DNA from: Acidobacteriota bacterium
GTDB taxonomy: Bacteria > Acidobacteriota > Thermoanaerobaculia > Gp7-AA8
Reading direction: 5' to 3'
Assembly (NCBI GenBank): GCA_021781455.1
Contig: JAJXWV010000047.1
Location: 124,001-188,000 of the forward strand
Length of the DNA stretch: 64,000 nucleotides
A program made the translations under genes and the position numbers. Below are positions 47,113 to 55,246 of the stretch, piece after piece; positions within the stretch are counted from its first letter, which is position 1, and every line of letters starts with the position of its first letter. The notes under the pieces are model-generated. The model made no database searches. It worked only from the letters and a program-made list of their open reading frames with translations, and was not told the origin of the DNA.

Positions 47113-48183
47113 GTGCGAAAGATCCTTCACATCGACATGGACGCCTTCTACGCGTCGGTCGAGCAGCGCGATGACCCGTCGCTGAAGGGACGGCCGGTGA
47201 TCGTCGGCTGGCCGGGACAGAGGAGCGTGGTCTGCGCGGCGTCATACGAGGCGCGGAAGTTCGGCGTGCACTCGGCCATGCCCGCGCTGAGGGCCCGCCG
47301 CCTCTGTCCCACGGCGGTCTTCATCCATCCCGATTTCGACAAATACCGCGCCGTGTCGCGGAAGATCCGGGAGATCTTCGAGCGCCACACCCCGCTGGTC
47401 GAGCCGCTCTCGCTCGACGAGGCCTACCTCGACGTCACGGTCGAGCTCACCGGCATCCCGACGGCCACCGAGACTGCCGAGAAGATTCGCGCCGAGATCC
47501 GGGAGGAAACGCAGCTGACTGCCTCCGCCGGCGTCGCTCCCAACAAGTTCCTGGCCAAGATCGCCTCGGACTGGAAGAAACCCGACGGCTGCTTCGTCAT
47601 CAGGCCGCACCAGGTCGAGAGCTTTCTCACTCCCCTCCCCGTCCGCAAGATCCCAGGCGTCGGCAAGGCCACCGAGCAGGTGCTGACCGACATGGGCATC
47701 GCCACGGTCGGCGACCTGCGCCAGTGGACCGAAGAGGAGCTCATCGCCCGGTTCGGAAAGTGGGGAACGCGCCTCTTCGAGCTCGCCCGCGGCATCGACG
47801 AGTCGCCGGTGGTCCCTTCGCGCAAGCGCAAGTCGTGGTCGAGTGAGAACACTTTCCAGAAGGACATCACGCTCGAAGAGGTCGCGGAGTATCTGCGGAG
47901 CGAGGCACACCATCTGTGGGAATCGCTCGAACAACGCTCGATCCACGGCCGTACGATCACGGTGAAGCTGCGCACCGGCGACTTTCAGACGGCGACACGC
48001 CGCCTGACGCCCGAAGCGCTTCCGGCAAGCGGAGACGAGCTCGCGACCATCGCCGTCGAGCTCCTCCAGCGATTCTCGTTTCCTCAGAACTCCCGCTACC
48101 GCCTCGCCGGCGTAGGCGTGTCGAACTTTCTCGACGAGGAGGAAGAGGAACCGGGGAGCGAGCCGGAGCTGTTTGGTGGGTGA
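47113..48183 (+). CDS. dinB: DNA polymerase IV (Y family)
   Basis: A 356-residue translesion polymerase. Catalytic acidic residues are in ILHIDMDAFYASVE (N-terminus) and PLSLDEAYLDV. The thumb helix-hairpin-helix reads IPGVGKATEQVLTDMGI, and the little-finger domain is present. GTG at 47113 gives the standard N-terminus (MRKILHIDMD); the longer ATG frame includes P7 repeat. No beta-clamp motif was sought in detail, and no LexA box is evident by eye in the short spacer. Confidence 0.93.
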   Translation: MRKILHIDMDAFYASVEQRDDPSLKGRPVIVGWPGQRSVVCAASYEARKFGVHSAMPALRARRLCPTAVFIHPDFDKYRAVSRKIREIFERHTPLVEPLSLDEAYLDVTVELTGIPTATETAEKIRAEIREETQLTASAGVAPNKFLAKIASDWKKPDGCFVIRPHQVESFLTPLPVRKIPGVGKATEQVLTDMGIATVGDLRQWTEEELIARFGKWGTRLFELARGIDESPVVPSRKRKSWSSENTFQKDITLEEVAEYLRSEAHHLWESLEQRSIHGRTITVKLRTGDFQTATRRLTPEALPASGDELATIAVELLQRFSFPQNSRYRLAGVGVSNFLDEEEEEPGSEPELFGG

Positions 48184-48187
48184 ACGT

Positions 48188-48259
48188 GGGTTACGCGGTT
48201 ACGCGGTTGCGGGGTTACGAGGTGTATCTGGGCCCGCTCACCGCGGAACCGCGCAACCC
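48188..48259. repeat. P8 palindrome downstream of dinB
   Basis: The left arm (48188-48222) uses GGTTACGC and GGTTGCGG units. The right arm at 48240-48259 has GGAACCGC and GCAACCC. Confidence 0.75.
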
Positions 48260-48367
48260 ATCCCCTCCTCGCCCTCCAACACATCCTTTCCGTGACATGA
48301 ACCCTTCGTCCTAACGCTGCGATCCCTTACAATGCGCGCCGCTTTTGAACCGTCCGGGAGAGGTCAG

Positions 48368-49345
48368 ATGAACAAACAAACCATCACCGTCGCACAGTAC
48401 GGCATCGGACCCATCGGTGCCGAGATCGCAAAGCTCCTGCTCACCAAACCGTGGATCAAGATCGTGGCCGCGGTCGACATCGATCCGGCCAAAGTCGGCA
48501 AGGACCTCGGTGAGGTCATCGGCCTCGGTCGCCAGGTCGGCGTCAAGGTCACGAGCGAGCTCTCCGTCAAGCCCGACGTCGTCTGCCATTCCACCGGATC
48601 GCGCCTGCGCGACGTGCAGGGCCAGCTCAAGGATCTGCTCTCCCGCGGCTGCCATGTCGTGTCGACCTGCGAAGAGCTTTCCTTCCCGCTCGACGAGCCC
48701 ATCCGCGAGGATCTCCAGCAGGTGGCTCGCTCCAAGAACGTCACGCTCCTCGGCACCGGCGTCAACCCGGGATTCGTCATGGACAAACTGCCGCTGACGG
48801 TCAGCGCCGTTTGCCAGCAGATCGAAAAAGTCGAGATCATCCGCATCCAGAACGCCTCCACCCGCCGCGAGCCGCTGCAGCGCAAGGTTGGGGCGGGCAT
48901 GACCGTCGACGAGTTCAAGAAGGCCGTCGCCGCAGGCACGATCAAGCACATGGGGCTGCGCGAGTCGCTGATGATGGTCGGCAACGGCCTGGGCGTCGAG
49001 TTCGAGCACGTCACCGACGAAAAGATCGAGCCGATCGTCGCCGAGAAGGCCGTCGTGACTCAGTACCTGAAGGTCGCGCCCGGCCAGGTCGCCGGCGTGC
49101 ACCAGACCATCTACGGCAAGGGACGGATCAACGTGAGCCTCGAGCTGCGGATGTACGTCGGCGCGGAAGCGGTGGCCGCCGACCGGGTGATCATCACCGG
49201 AGTTCCCGACATCGAGCTGCAGATCAAGGGCGGCGTGCACGGCGATCGCGCCACCGCGGCCATGGTCGTGAACTGCATCCCGCGCGTCGTCACCGCCCGC
49301 CCCGGCGTCCTGACCATGGACGACATCCCGGTCAGCTTCCGGTAA
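48368..49345 (+). CDS. DapB-like NAD(P)-dependent dehydrogenase
   Basis: A 325-residue Rossmann enzyme with N-terminal VAQYGIGPIGAEIAKLL nucleotide site and ELSVKPDVVCHSTGS. The catalytic-region STRREPLQRKVGAGM and the GVNPGFVMDKLP segment match the DapB-like group containing 2,4-diaminopentanoate dehydrogenase and related amine or amino-acid dehydrogenases. It is not a classical DapB (longer, no lysine genes near). The start at 48368 follows GAGAGG. It is followed by family G copy 2. Confidence 0.83.
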   Translation: MNKQTITVAQYGIGPIGAEIAKLLLTKPWIKIVAAVDIDPAKVGKDLGEVIGLGRQVGVKVTSELSVKPDVVCHSTGSRLRDVQGQLKDLLSRGCHVVSTCEELSFPLDEPIREDLQQVARSKNVTLLGTGVNPGFVMDKLPLTVSAVCQQIEKVEIIRIQNASTRREPLQRKVGAGMTVDEFKKAVAAGTIKHMGLRESLMMVGNGLGVEFEHVTDEKIEPIVAEKAVVTQYLKVAPGQVAGVHQTIYGKGRINVSLELRMYVGAEAVAADRVIITGVPDIELQIKGGVHGDRATAAMVVNCIPRVVTARPGVLTMDDIPVSFR

Positions 49346-49365
49346 GGGAGCGCGAAGCGCTTTTC

Positions 49366-49700
49366 GCAGTGGGGCTTTGTCGAGGCGGCGGAGCCGCCGA
49401 CATCATTTAGCGGCGGCCGTCAGGCCGCCGTCCGATCGGCCCGACCCGGCGTCCGAGCGCGCGCAGCGCGCGACAGATCTGAGGTCTGTTTCGCCGGCCT
49501 TCTGTCGGGCACTTCGTGCCCTCGTACGCTGATGCGATCGCTTGCTCCGGCGGCCTGACGCCGGCGCTCCGGCGGCCTGACGGCCGCCGCTAAATTCTCA
49601 CGGCGGCTACGCCGCCTTCAATCTCGGCGCTCCACGGCTTCAGTGGCATTTTCGACATTTCTTCGGACCACTGAGAATCCTGAAGACCCAAAATCATTAG
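49366..49700. repeat. Family G dispersed repeat, copy 2
   Basis: This stretch is near identical to 891-1121 over about 230 bp, with an internal tandem duplication of CCGGCGGCCTGACG (near 49548 and 49570). Weaker similarity continues to about 49700 (ending AATCCTGAAGAnCC in both). No convincing ORF. It fills the spacer of 49346-49709. Confidence 0.75.
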
Positions 49701-49709
49701 TCTCCAATC

Positions 49710-49964
49710 TCAGATCCGCGGGCTCTTCCGCATCACCGCGCACACGATGAGCGATGCCACTCCCACCGCAGCCCAGAGCACGATCCACCCGATGGGCGCC
49801 GATCGCATCCAGTTCCACATGGCCAGGGTCAGCGACCAGAGACCATAGACGAGCAGGAACATCAGGCGATGCCGGCGATCGTCTTCCACGCCGGCGGCGA
49901 TGCTGCCACCGAGGATGATGGCGGGGACGACGCCGAGGAGGAGGTTCAGGATGAGCGCTGTCAC
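49710..49964 (-). CDS. Small membrane protein, hypothetical
   Basis: An 84-residue protein with two to three hydrophobic segments (LILNLLLGVVPAIILGG, LVYGLWSLTLAMWNWM, IGWIVLWAAVGVASLIV). It starts with GTG at 49964. No recognisable family. It is flanked by family G and the palindrome at 49966-50046. Confidence 0.55.
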   Translation of the reverse strand: MTALILNLLLGVVPAIILGGSIAAGVEDDRRHRLMFLLVYGLWSLTLAMWNWMRSAPIGWIVLWAAVGVASLIVCAVMRKSPRI

Positions 49965-49965
49965 G

Positions 49966-50046
49966 AATTTAGGATTTCAGATTGATGATTTATGAACCGC
50001 AGAGTCTTCATCGGTTCATAAATCATCAATCTCAGATCTCAAATCG
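49966..50046. repeat. Long palindrome with GATGATTTATGAACCGCAG core, copy 2
   Basis: Arms of about 35 bp surround a short loop. The inner arm is the same as in copy 1 (22044-22118), 28 kb away. It touches the stop of the radical SAM gene (50050). Confidence 0.85.
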
Positions 50047-50049
50047 GTC

Positions 50050-50979
50050 TCAGCTTCGGTAGCGCACGTCGATGACCTTGCGCACGACGTCCTTGGCGGC
50101 GTTGGGGAGGTTCTGCACGCGGGTCAGGACGTCGTTGAAGGCGTGCGATTCGCCGCCGTGCCTGAAGCACTCCGCGCAGCGGGGCAGCTGCGTGAAATCT
50201 CGGCGGTCGAACATCGCCTGCATCGCCACCATCCGCTCGCTCTCGACGATCTCGCGGAGCGACTGGGTCTTGAGGTCGCCCAGGATCTGCTCGCCGTGGG
50301 CGTCGTAGCAGCAGTGGGTCACGCGACCGTCGGCGAAGATCACCACCCAGGTGAAGAAGGCGCCCTGCACGCAGCCGTAGAACTTGCCGTGAAGGTCCGT
50401 CTCCTCGTTGACGTCGAGCGCCTCACAGGTCTTCTCGATCACGCGTGCGTTCCGGAACTGCCTGAGGTCGAACAGACGGCGGAAATCGTCGACGGTCTCG
50501 TCGAGCGTCAGCCGCGATCGCATCTTCTGGATCTCGATGCGGATCGCTTCCCCTTTGGCCTGGGCCAGAAACTTCCGCGTCAGCTCGACCAGGCGGTCGA
50601 AGTCGCCGCCAGTCCGCAGCTGCGGATAGACCTCCGGGTTCACTGAGTCGACACAGATGCGGATGCGTTTGAGCGGAGTATTCAGCAGCCTCGCTCCGAT
50701 CTCGGGAGTCAGCACCAGGCCGTTGGTGCTCAGGCTTGCTTCGGGAAAGAGGCGGATGGCATCGTCGATGCGCGAGTAGAGCAGCGGCTCGCCCATCTCG
50801 TGCAGCCACTTCAGGCGCAGCCCCAGGCCGTGGATCTCCTTCTCGGACTTCTCGACGAGTGGCCAGACCATGTCCTCGTACGGCCGGCGGAGCACCGGCA
50901 GCGGGCACATGCCGCAACGGAGGTTGCACTTGGAGGTCAGCTCGAGGCCGACCTTGATGCGGCGAGGGTTCATTTTCAT
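50050..50979 (-). CDS. Radical SAM protein with SPASM-like domain (first of two)
   Basis: A 309-residue enzyme from MKMNPRRIKV. The [4Fe-4S] SAM cluster is C18-NLR-C22-GM-C25. A C-terminal Cys-rich region (GCVQGAFFT, THCCYDAHGEQILGDL, PRCAECFRHGG) fits an auxiliary cluster SPASM domain. SPASM radical SAM enzymes modify peptides, sugars or cofactors. It sits next to a glycosyltransferase and a second radical SAM gene on the same strand. The substrate is unknown and no small peptide gene is seen beside it. Confidence 0.88.
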   Translation of the reverse strand: MKMNPRRIKVGLELTSKCNLRCGMCPLPVLRRPYEDMVWPLVEKSEKEIHGLGLRLKWLHEMGEPLLYSRIDDAIRLFPEASLSTNGLVLTPEIGARLLNTPLKRIRICVDSVNPEVYPQLRTGGDFDRLVELTRKFLAQAKGEAIRIEIQKMRSRLTLDETVDDFRRLFDLRQFRNARVIEKTCEALDVNEETDLHGKFYGCVQGAFFTWVVIFADGRVTHCCYDAHGEQILGDLKTQSLREIVESERMVAMQAMFDRRDFTQLPRCAECFRHGGESHAFNDVLTRVQNLPNAAKDVVRKVIDVRYRS

Positions 50980-51008
50980 GGGATCGGGATCCGGGCCGAA
51001 GATCGAAT

Positions 51009-51045
51009 ATTGAATGTTCAACATTCAACATTCAACATTCCTTTT
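51009..51045. repeat. Small P7 repeat, unit ATTCAAC
   Basis: Three to four ATTCAAC units adjoin a mirrored GTTGAAT-like part. It encodes the last residues (MLNVEC) of the glycosyltransferase on the minus strand. Confidence 0.65.
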
Positions 51046-52289
51046 CGGCCACTCCCGGTCACCAAGTGCGTAAACACTCGTCCGTATTCCTCCCACGAGT
51101 ACCTCGCGGCCGCGGCCGCGGCCGCGCGCTCCATCGATGCGCGATCGCCCTGCGCGAAGAAGCCGTCGATTGCGCGGGCCAGTGCGTCTGGATCGTCCGG
51201 CGGGACCAGGTATCCGTTCTCCCCTTCCCGGATGATCTCCGGCAATCCGCCGACGGTCGTGGCGATGACCGGCCGCGCGAAGTGGAACGCGGTCAGCGCC
51301 ACGCCGCTCTGCGCCTCGATCCTGTACGGCGCGAGCACAACGTCCGCGGCGGCAAAGTACGTCGCGATTTCCGAGTCCGGAATGAAGCGAAAATCGAAGC
51401 GGACCCTGTCATCCCGAGCGCCAGCCCCGTCATCCCGAGCGTCAGCGAGGGATCTGGGCGGGTGGGCGGCGCCGAACTCGTTCATCGCGCGCCCCGCCCT
51501 CCCAGATTCCTCGCTCCGCTCGGAATGACAGAGGCCAAGCTCTCGCGCCAGTCGCCGATACTCCTCCTCCCCCTTCCACCACGCCTCCCCGGCGACGAGG
51601 AGCAGGGCATCCTCGGTCCTGAGTTTCGCCCAGGCTCGCAGCGCGACATCGAGGGCCTTGAACGGGCGCACGTGGCCGAAGAAGAGGGCCACGTTTTTCG
51701 AGGCCACGCCGAGCTCCGCACGCGCTGTCAGGCGCGACGGGACTTCTCCGCCTAACTCGTGGACGGGAAGGAACGTGACCTCGACCGCGGCTCTCCCGCG
51801 GACTCTCCGCTCAGCCTCTTCCCCTTCGCTCCTGGCGTGCACGACGAGAACGTCCGCCCTGCGCAGGACGCGATTGGTCAGCGCGCGCTTCCACCACGAC
51901 GGCTCCTTCTCGCCGATGTTGTGGCACTGCAGGATCACGCGCGTGCGGCGCGGCAGAAACGCCAGGATCGCCAGATACGGCAGCGCCCAGACCCAGATCC
52001 ACCAGACGAAGATGACGGCGTCCGGCCGGGCACGGCGCAGTTCCCGTCCCGTGTCGATCCACGTCAGCGGATTCACCACGTCGAGGTCGAAACGGGCGCC
52101 CTGCGGAGCCTTCGCGCGAAGCGTCTCATCGATGTCGTCGCCGCCCGGATAGAAGCGCCTGGGATACTGCCGCTTGAACGACACGACCGCGACGTCATGC
52201 GATTTCCCGAGCTCCGCCGCCAGCCGTGTCGTGCAATAGGCAATGCCCGCGCGGTACGGATAGACGGGGCCGATGAGGGCGACGTTCAC
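51018..52289 (-). CDS. GT4-type glycosyltransferase with in-frame palindromic insert
   Basis: A 423-residue GT-B enzyme. The N-terminus is MNVALIGPVYPYRAGIAYCT. Donor-binding elements are LFFGHVRPFKALDVAL and YRIEAQSGVALTAFHFARPVIAT. An approximately 42-residue stretch (about residues 253-294) beginning CHSERSEESG is encoded by a palindrome (51408-51531) and interrupts the normal LGL / RVRFDFRFIPD junction. The reading frame stays open, so the gene may still be active, with the insert in a surface loop. It is in the radical SAM cluster. Confidence 0.88.
   Translation of the reverse strand: MNVALIGPVYPYRAGIAYCTTRLAAELGKSHDVAVVSFKRQYPRRFYPGGDDIDETLRAKAPQGARFDLDVVNPLTWIDTGRELRRARPDAVIFVWWIWVWALPYLAILAFLPRRTRVILQCHNIGEKEPSWWKRALTNRVLRRADVLVVHARSEGEEAERRVRGRAAVEVTFLPVHELGGEVPSRLTARAELGVASKNVALFFGHVRPFKALDVALRAWAKLRTEDALLLVAGEAWWKGEEEYRRLARELGLCHSERSEESGRAGRAMNEFGAAHPPRSLADARDDGAGARDDRVRFDFRFIPDSEIATYFAAADVVLAPYRIEAQSGVALTAFHFARPVIATTVGGLPEIIREGENGYLVPPDDPDALARAIDGFFAQGDRASMERAAAAAAARYSWEEYGRVFTHLVTGSGRKGMLNVEC
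51408..51531. repeat. Palindromic element inside a coding sequence
   Basis: The ends are CATCCCGAGCGTCAGCGAGG (51431-51450) with mirror CCTCGCTCCGCTCGGAATGA, and an extra GTCATCCCGAGCG copy begins at 51408. It is about 124-126 bp and keeps the frame. A small relative is the 34-bp palindrome at 56417-56450. Confidence 0.88.
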
Positions 52290-52343
52290 GCGGGTCTGAG
52301 TCTATCGCGGCGTGGACATTGAGCTCTGAACGCACAGGCGTTG

Positions 52344-52423
52344 TTTAACCACAGAGAGCACAGAGGACACGGAGACTTCGGGTCAGAACTGCTCTGTGAT
52401 CTCTGTGCGCTCTGTGGTTAAAA
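52344..52423. repeat. Palindrome with CCACAGAGnGCACAGAG arms
   Basis: The left arm (52344-52371) is mirrored at 52391-52423 around 19 bases. The same arm type occurs at 22020 and 29216. It separates the glycosyltransferase and second radical SAM genes. Confidence 0.8.
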
Positions 52424-52440
52424 ACACACGAGCATCCAGC

Positions 52441-53520
52441 CTAAGCCGACAGGAAACTCATCACTGTCGACACACCGTACGCGCCCCACGTCCGCCAGTC
52501 GAACACCAGCGACGACGACATGAAGCAGGAGTGCGTGCAGTGGCACTCCCTGGCGCGGATCGATTTGCGCTGCGCGTCGGCGGCCTCGGAGAACCACAGC
52601 TTACCGAAGTCGTAGCCGGCGTCGCGGACGTTGCCGACGGCCTCGCGCAACTCGCACATGCGCACTTCGCCGCGCGCGTCGAGCACGCCCGACACCAGCC
52701 CGGCGTGGCACGGCCGCACCTGCGTCTCCTGCTCGAGGACGGCCAGCTCCATGCGCCGCGAGTACATCTTCACGAACTTCAGGAAGCCATCGTAGTTCCG
52801 GAACGAACTCCAGTAGGCCTCGAGCTTCGGCAGCAGCTCGCGGTAGCGTTCCGTCGAGATCGGCTGGATGTTCTTGTCGGGCTGGTCGCCGCGGAGCATC
52901 TCGAACGAGTGGAACGAGACCTCCGGAAAGTCGCGCCTGACGCCGGCGAACATCACGTCGAGATCGTCGGCGTTGAATGTGCACAGGCACGTGTGCACGT
53001 TCACGGTCAGGTTCGGGTAGCGCTTCCTGAGCGGGATGAGGTTGGCGTAGGTCTTCTTCGCCTTTTCGTAATTTCCGGGAACGCCGCGGATCCAGTCGTG
53101 CTTGTCCCCGATGTGGTCGATCGAGAGATTGACCACGATCTGCGTGTCGGGGCAGCGCTGCACGGTCGCCTCCACAGCCCGGCCGATCAGGTCGCTGGCG
53201 ATTGCGCCGGTGGGGATGGTGATCTGCTTGGCGTGGTTCATCGTCGAGAGCGCTTCGCAGACCTCCGGAAGATCGCGCCGGAGAAACGGCTCGCCGCCGC
53301 TCATGACCACGAACAGAAGGTCGCCCAGCGAGGCGAAGGTGCGCTTGAGCTCGTCGAGGGAAAGCTCCTGGTCCTTGTTCTTCCGCAACTGCTCCCAGTT
53401 GAAGCAGGTGCGGCAGAACGAGTTGCAGTCGTAGGTCAGGCCGATGATCAGGTACACCGGCTTCATCCCGCGCTTGCGGACCAAGTACCGCAGGTACTTC
53501 GCCTTGTCGTTGAACTTCAT
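52441..53520 (-). CDS. Radical SAM protein with C-terminal Cys-rich (SPASM-like) domain (second of two)
   Basis: A 359-residue enzyme from MKFNDKAKYL. The SAM cluster is C32-NSF-C36-RT-C39, followed by SGGEPFLRRDLPEV. The C-terminal region has RPCHAGLVSG, RMCELREAVG and ECHCTHSC cysteines, fitting an auxiliary cluster domain of the family that includes MoaA/PqqE-like and SPASM proteins. The start at 53520 is chosen because upstream frame is family C repeat. It forms a cluster with the two preceding genes. Confidence 0.9.
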   Translation of the reverse strand: MKFNDKAKYLRYLVRKRGMKPVYLIIGLTYDCNSFCRTCFNWEQLRKNKDQELSLDELKRTFASLGDLLFVVMSGGEPFLRRDLPEVCEALSTMNHAKQITIPTGAIASDLIGRAVEATVQRCPDTQIVVNLSIDHIGDKHDWIRGVPGNYEKAKKTYANLIPLRKRYPNLTVNVHTCLCTFNADDLDVMFAGVRRDFPEVSFHSFEMLRGDQPDKNIQPISTERYRELLPKLEAYWSSFRNYDGFLKFVKMYSRRMELAVLEQETQVRPCHAGLVSGVLDARGEVRMCELREAVGNVRDAGYDFGKLWFSEAADAQRKSIRARECHCTHSCFMSSSLVFDWRTWGAYGVSTVMSFLSA

Positions 53521-53557
53521 TCGAGTGCCGGCACTGTAAACCACGCTTCGCGCGCGT

Positions 53558-53741
53558 GTCATCCTGAGCCGGCGCAGCCGCGGGGAAGGAAGGGCCGGCG
53601 GAGCGGCGAAGTACGGCGAAGGACCCCGAGGTTCCGCCGCCGATGCCTTCACCAGTAACAAACCTCGGGGTCCTTCGCCGTCCTCCGCCGCTACGCCCCC
53701 ACCCACCGACCCCGCGGCTCCGGCGGCTCAGGATGACACCG
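53558..53741. repeat. Family C palindrome, copy C5
   Basis: Ends are CATCCTGAGCCGGCGCAGCC and mirror CCGGCGGCTCAGGATGACA. The inner arms are CGGCGAAGGACCCCGAGG / CCTCGGGGTCCTTCGCCG, a diverged version of the usual GAAGAGTCT pair. It lies between divergent genes. Confidence 0.85.
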
Positions 53742-53777
53742 GGATGACACTGCTCTCTCCGATACAATCGCGCCGCC

Positions 53778-55244
53778 ATGAAAGTCGACATCAGCCGCGA
53801 TCCCAAACTCTCCAAACTCGACCATCTGTTCGCCCTCGTCCCAGAGAAGACCGCGGACATCAATGTCTCTCCCGATCTGGCCGGAATCGTGAAGCAGGCC
53901 ATCGACGATTCCGGGTTCGAAGGCCGCACCGACGAGTCGATCACCATCCTCGCCGAGCAGCCGCGCAAGGTGACACTCATCGGCCTCGGCAAGCCCGATT
54001 CGCTGAACATCCGCGGCGTCCGCGCGGCGCTGTACAACGTTGCCAAGATCGCGAAGAAGCACCACGACCGGACCATCGCCGTGGTCGCTCCGTTCGCGCT
54101 CCCGAAGCTTGACGGCAGGGACCCGCGCGTCCTCGCCGAATATCTCGCCGCTGCCGACTACAAGTACGACACCTACATCACCCAGAACAAGGACAAGAAG
54201 AGCGGGCCGATCGCGGCAACGCTCGTCGTCACCGAGGGTACCGACTCGAAAGCGATCCGCCGCGATCAGAAGGAAGCGCAGGCCATCGCCGATGCCGTCC
54301 GCACCGTCCGCGACCTCGGCAACGCTCCCGGCAACCTGGCCACGCCCGCCTTCATCGCCCGGCGTGCCGAGGAGGTGGCGAAGGAAGTGGGAGTGAAGTG
54401 CACCGTCCATGGCCGCGCCGCCATCGAAAAGATGAAGATGGGCGGCCTGCTCGCGGTCAACCGCGGATCGGCCGAGGAGCCGCGCTTCATCGTCCTCGAA
54501 TACGCACCGCGCCGCGCAAAGCAGCACGTGGCCCTGGTCGGCAAGGGCATCACCTTCGACTCCGGCGGAATCTCCATCAAGCCCTCCGAGAAGATGGAAG
54601 AGATGAAGTTCGACATGTGCGGAGCCGCGGCCGTGATCGGCACGATCCAGGCGGCGGCCCGCCTCGAAATCCCGGTGAAGATCACCGGCCTGATTCCCTC
54701 GACCGAGAATCTTCCCGGCGGCCGCGCCTACAAGCCCGGCGACATCATCACCATGATGAGCGGCAAGACCGTCGAGGTCGTCAACACCGACGCAGAAGGG
54801 CGGATGATCCTGGCCGATGCCCTGCACTACGCATCGAAGCTGAAGCCGAACCACATTCTCGACTACGCCACGCTGACCGGCGCCTGCGTGGTCGCTCTCG
54901 GCAGCGAGGCGGCCGGACTCTTCTCGAATAATGACGAGCTGGCTCAAAAGTTGATTGAATGCGGTGAGCGCGTCGGTGAGCGTCTCTGGCGCCTTCCGGA
55001 ATGGGACTCGTACAAAGACCTGATTCGCAGCGAATGGGCGGATATGAAGAACTCGGGCGGCCGCTGGGGCGGCGCGAGCTCGGCCGCGCTGTTTCTGAAG
55101 GAGTTCGTCAACTGTCCGTCATGGGCACATCTGGACATCGCCGGGACCGCCTACGCCGAGGGAGAGAACGCGCGGGAGCCGAAGGGAGCGACCGGCGCGG
55201 GCGTACGCGTCACCATCGAGTTCCTGCAGTCGCTGTTGCGCTGA
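53778..55244 (+). CDS. pepA: Leucyl aminopeptidase (M17, PepA)
   Basis: A 488-residue cytosolic aminopeptidase. The M17 metal-site motifs are intact: GKGITFDSGG, KFDMCGAAAV, and VVNTDAEGRMILADAL (signature NTDAEGR). The hexameric enzyme releases N-terminal residues from peptides. Its stop is followed within a few bases by the DUF6599-like lipoprotein gene, so the two are probably cotranscribed. Confidence 0.95.
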   Translation: MKVDISRDPKLSKLDHLFALVPEKTADINVSPDLAGIVKQAIDDSGFEGRTDESITILAEQPRKVTLIGLGKPDSLNIRGVRAALYNVAKIAKKHHDRTIAVVAPFALPKLDGRDPRVLAEYLAAADYKYDTYITQNKDKKSGPIAATLVVTEGTDSKAIRRDQKEAQAIADAVRTVRDLGNAPGNLATPAFIARRAEEVAKEVGVKCTVHGRAAIEKMKMGGLLAVNRGSAEEPRFIVLEYAPRRAKQHVALVGKGITFDSGGISIKPSEKMEEMKFDMCGAAAVIGTIQAAARLEIPVKITGLIPSTENLPGGRAYKPGDIITMMSGKTVEVVNTDAEGRMILADALHYASKLKPNHILDYATLTGACVVALGSEAAGLFSNNDELAQKLIECGERVGERLWRLPEWDSYKDLIRSEWADMKNSGGRWGGASSAALFLKEFVNCPSWAHLDIAGTAYAEGENAREPKGATGAGVRVTIEFLQSLLR

Positions 55245-55246
55245 TC

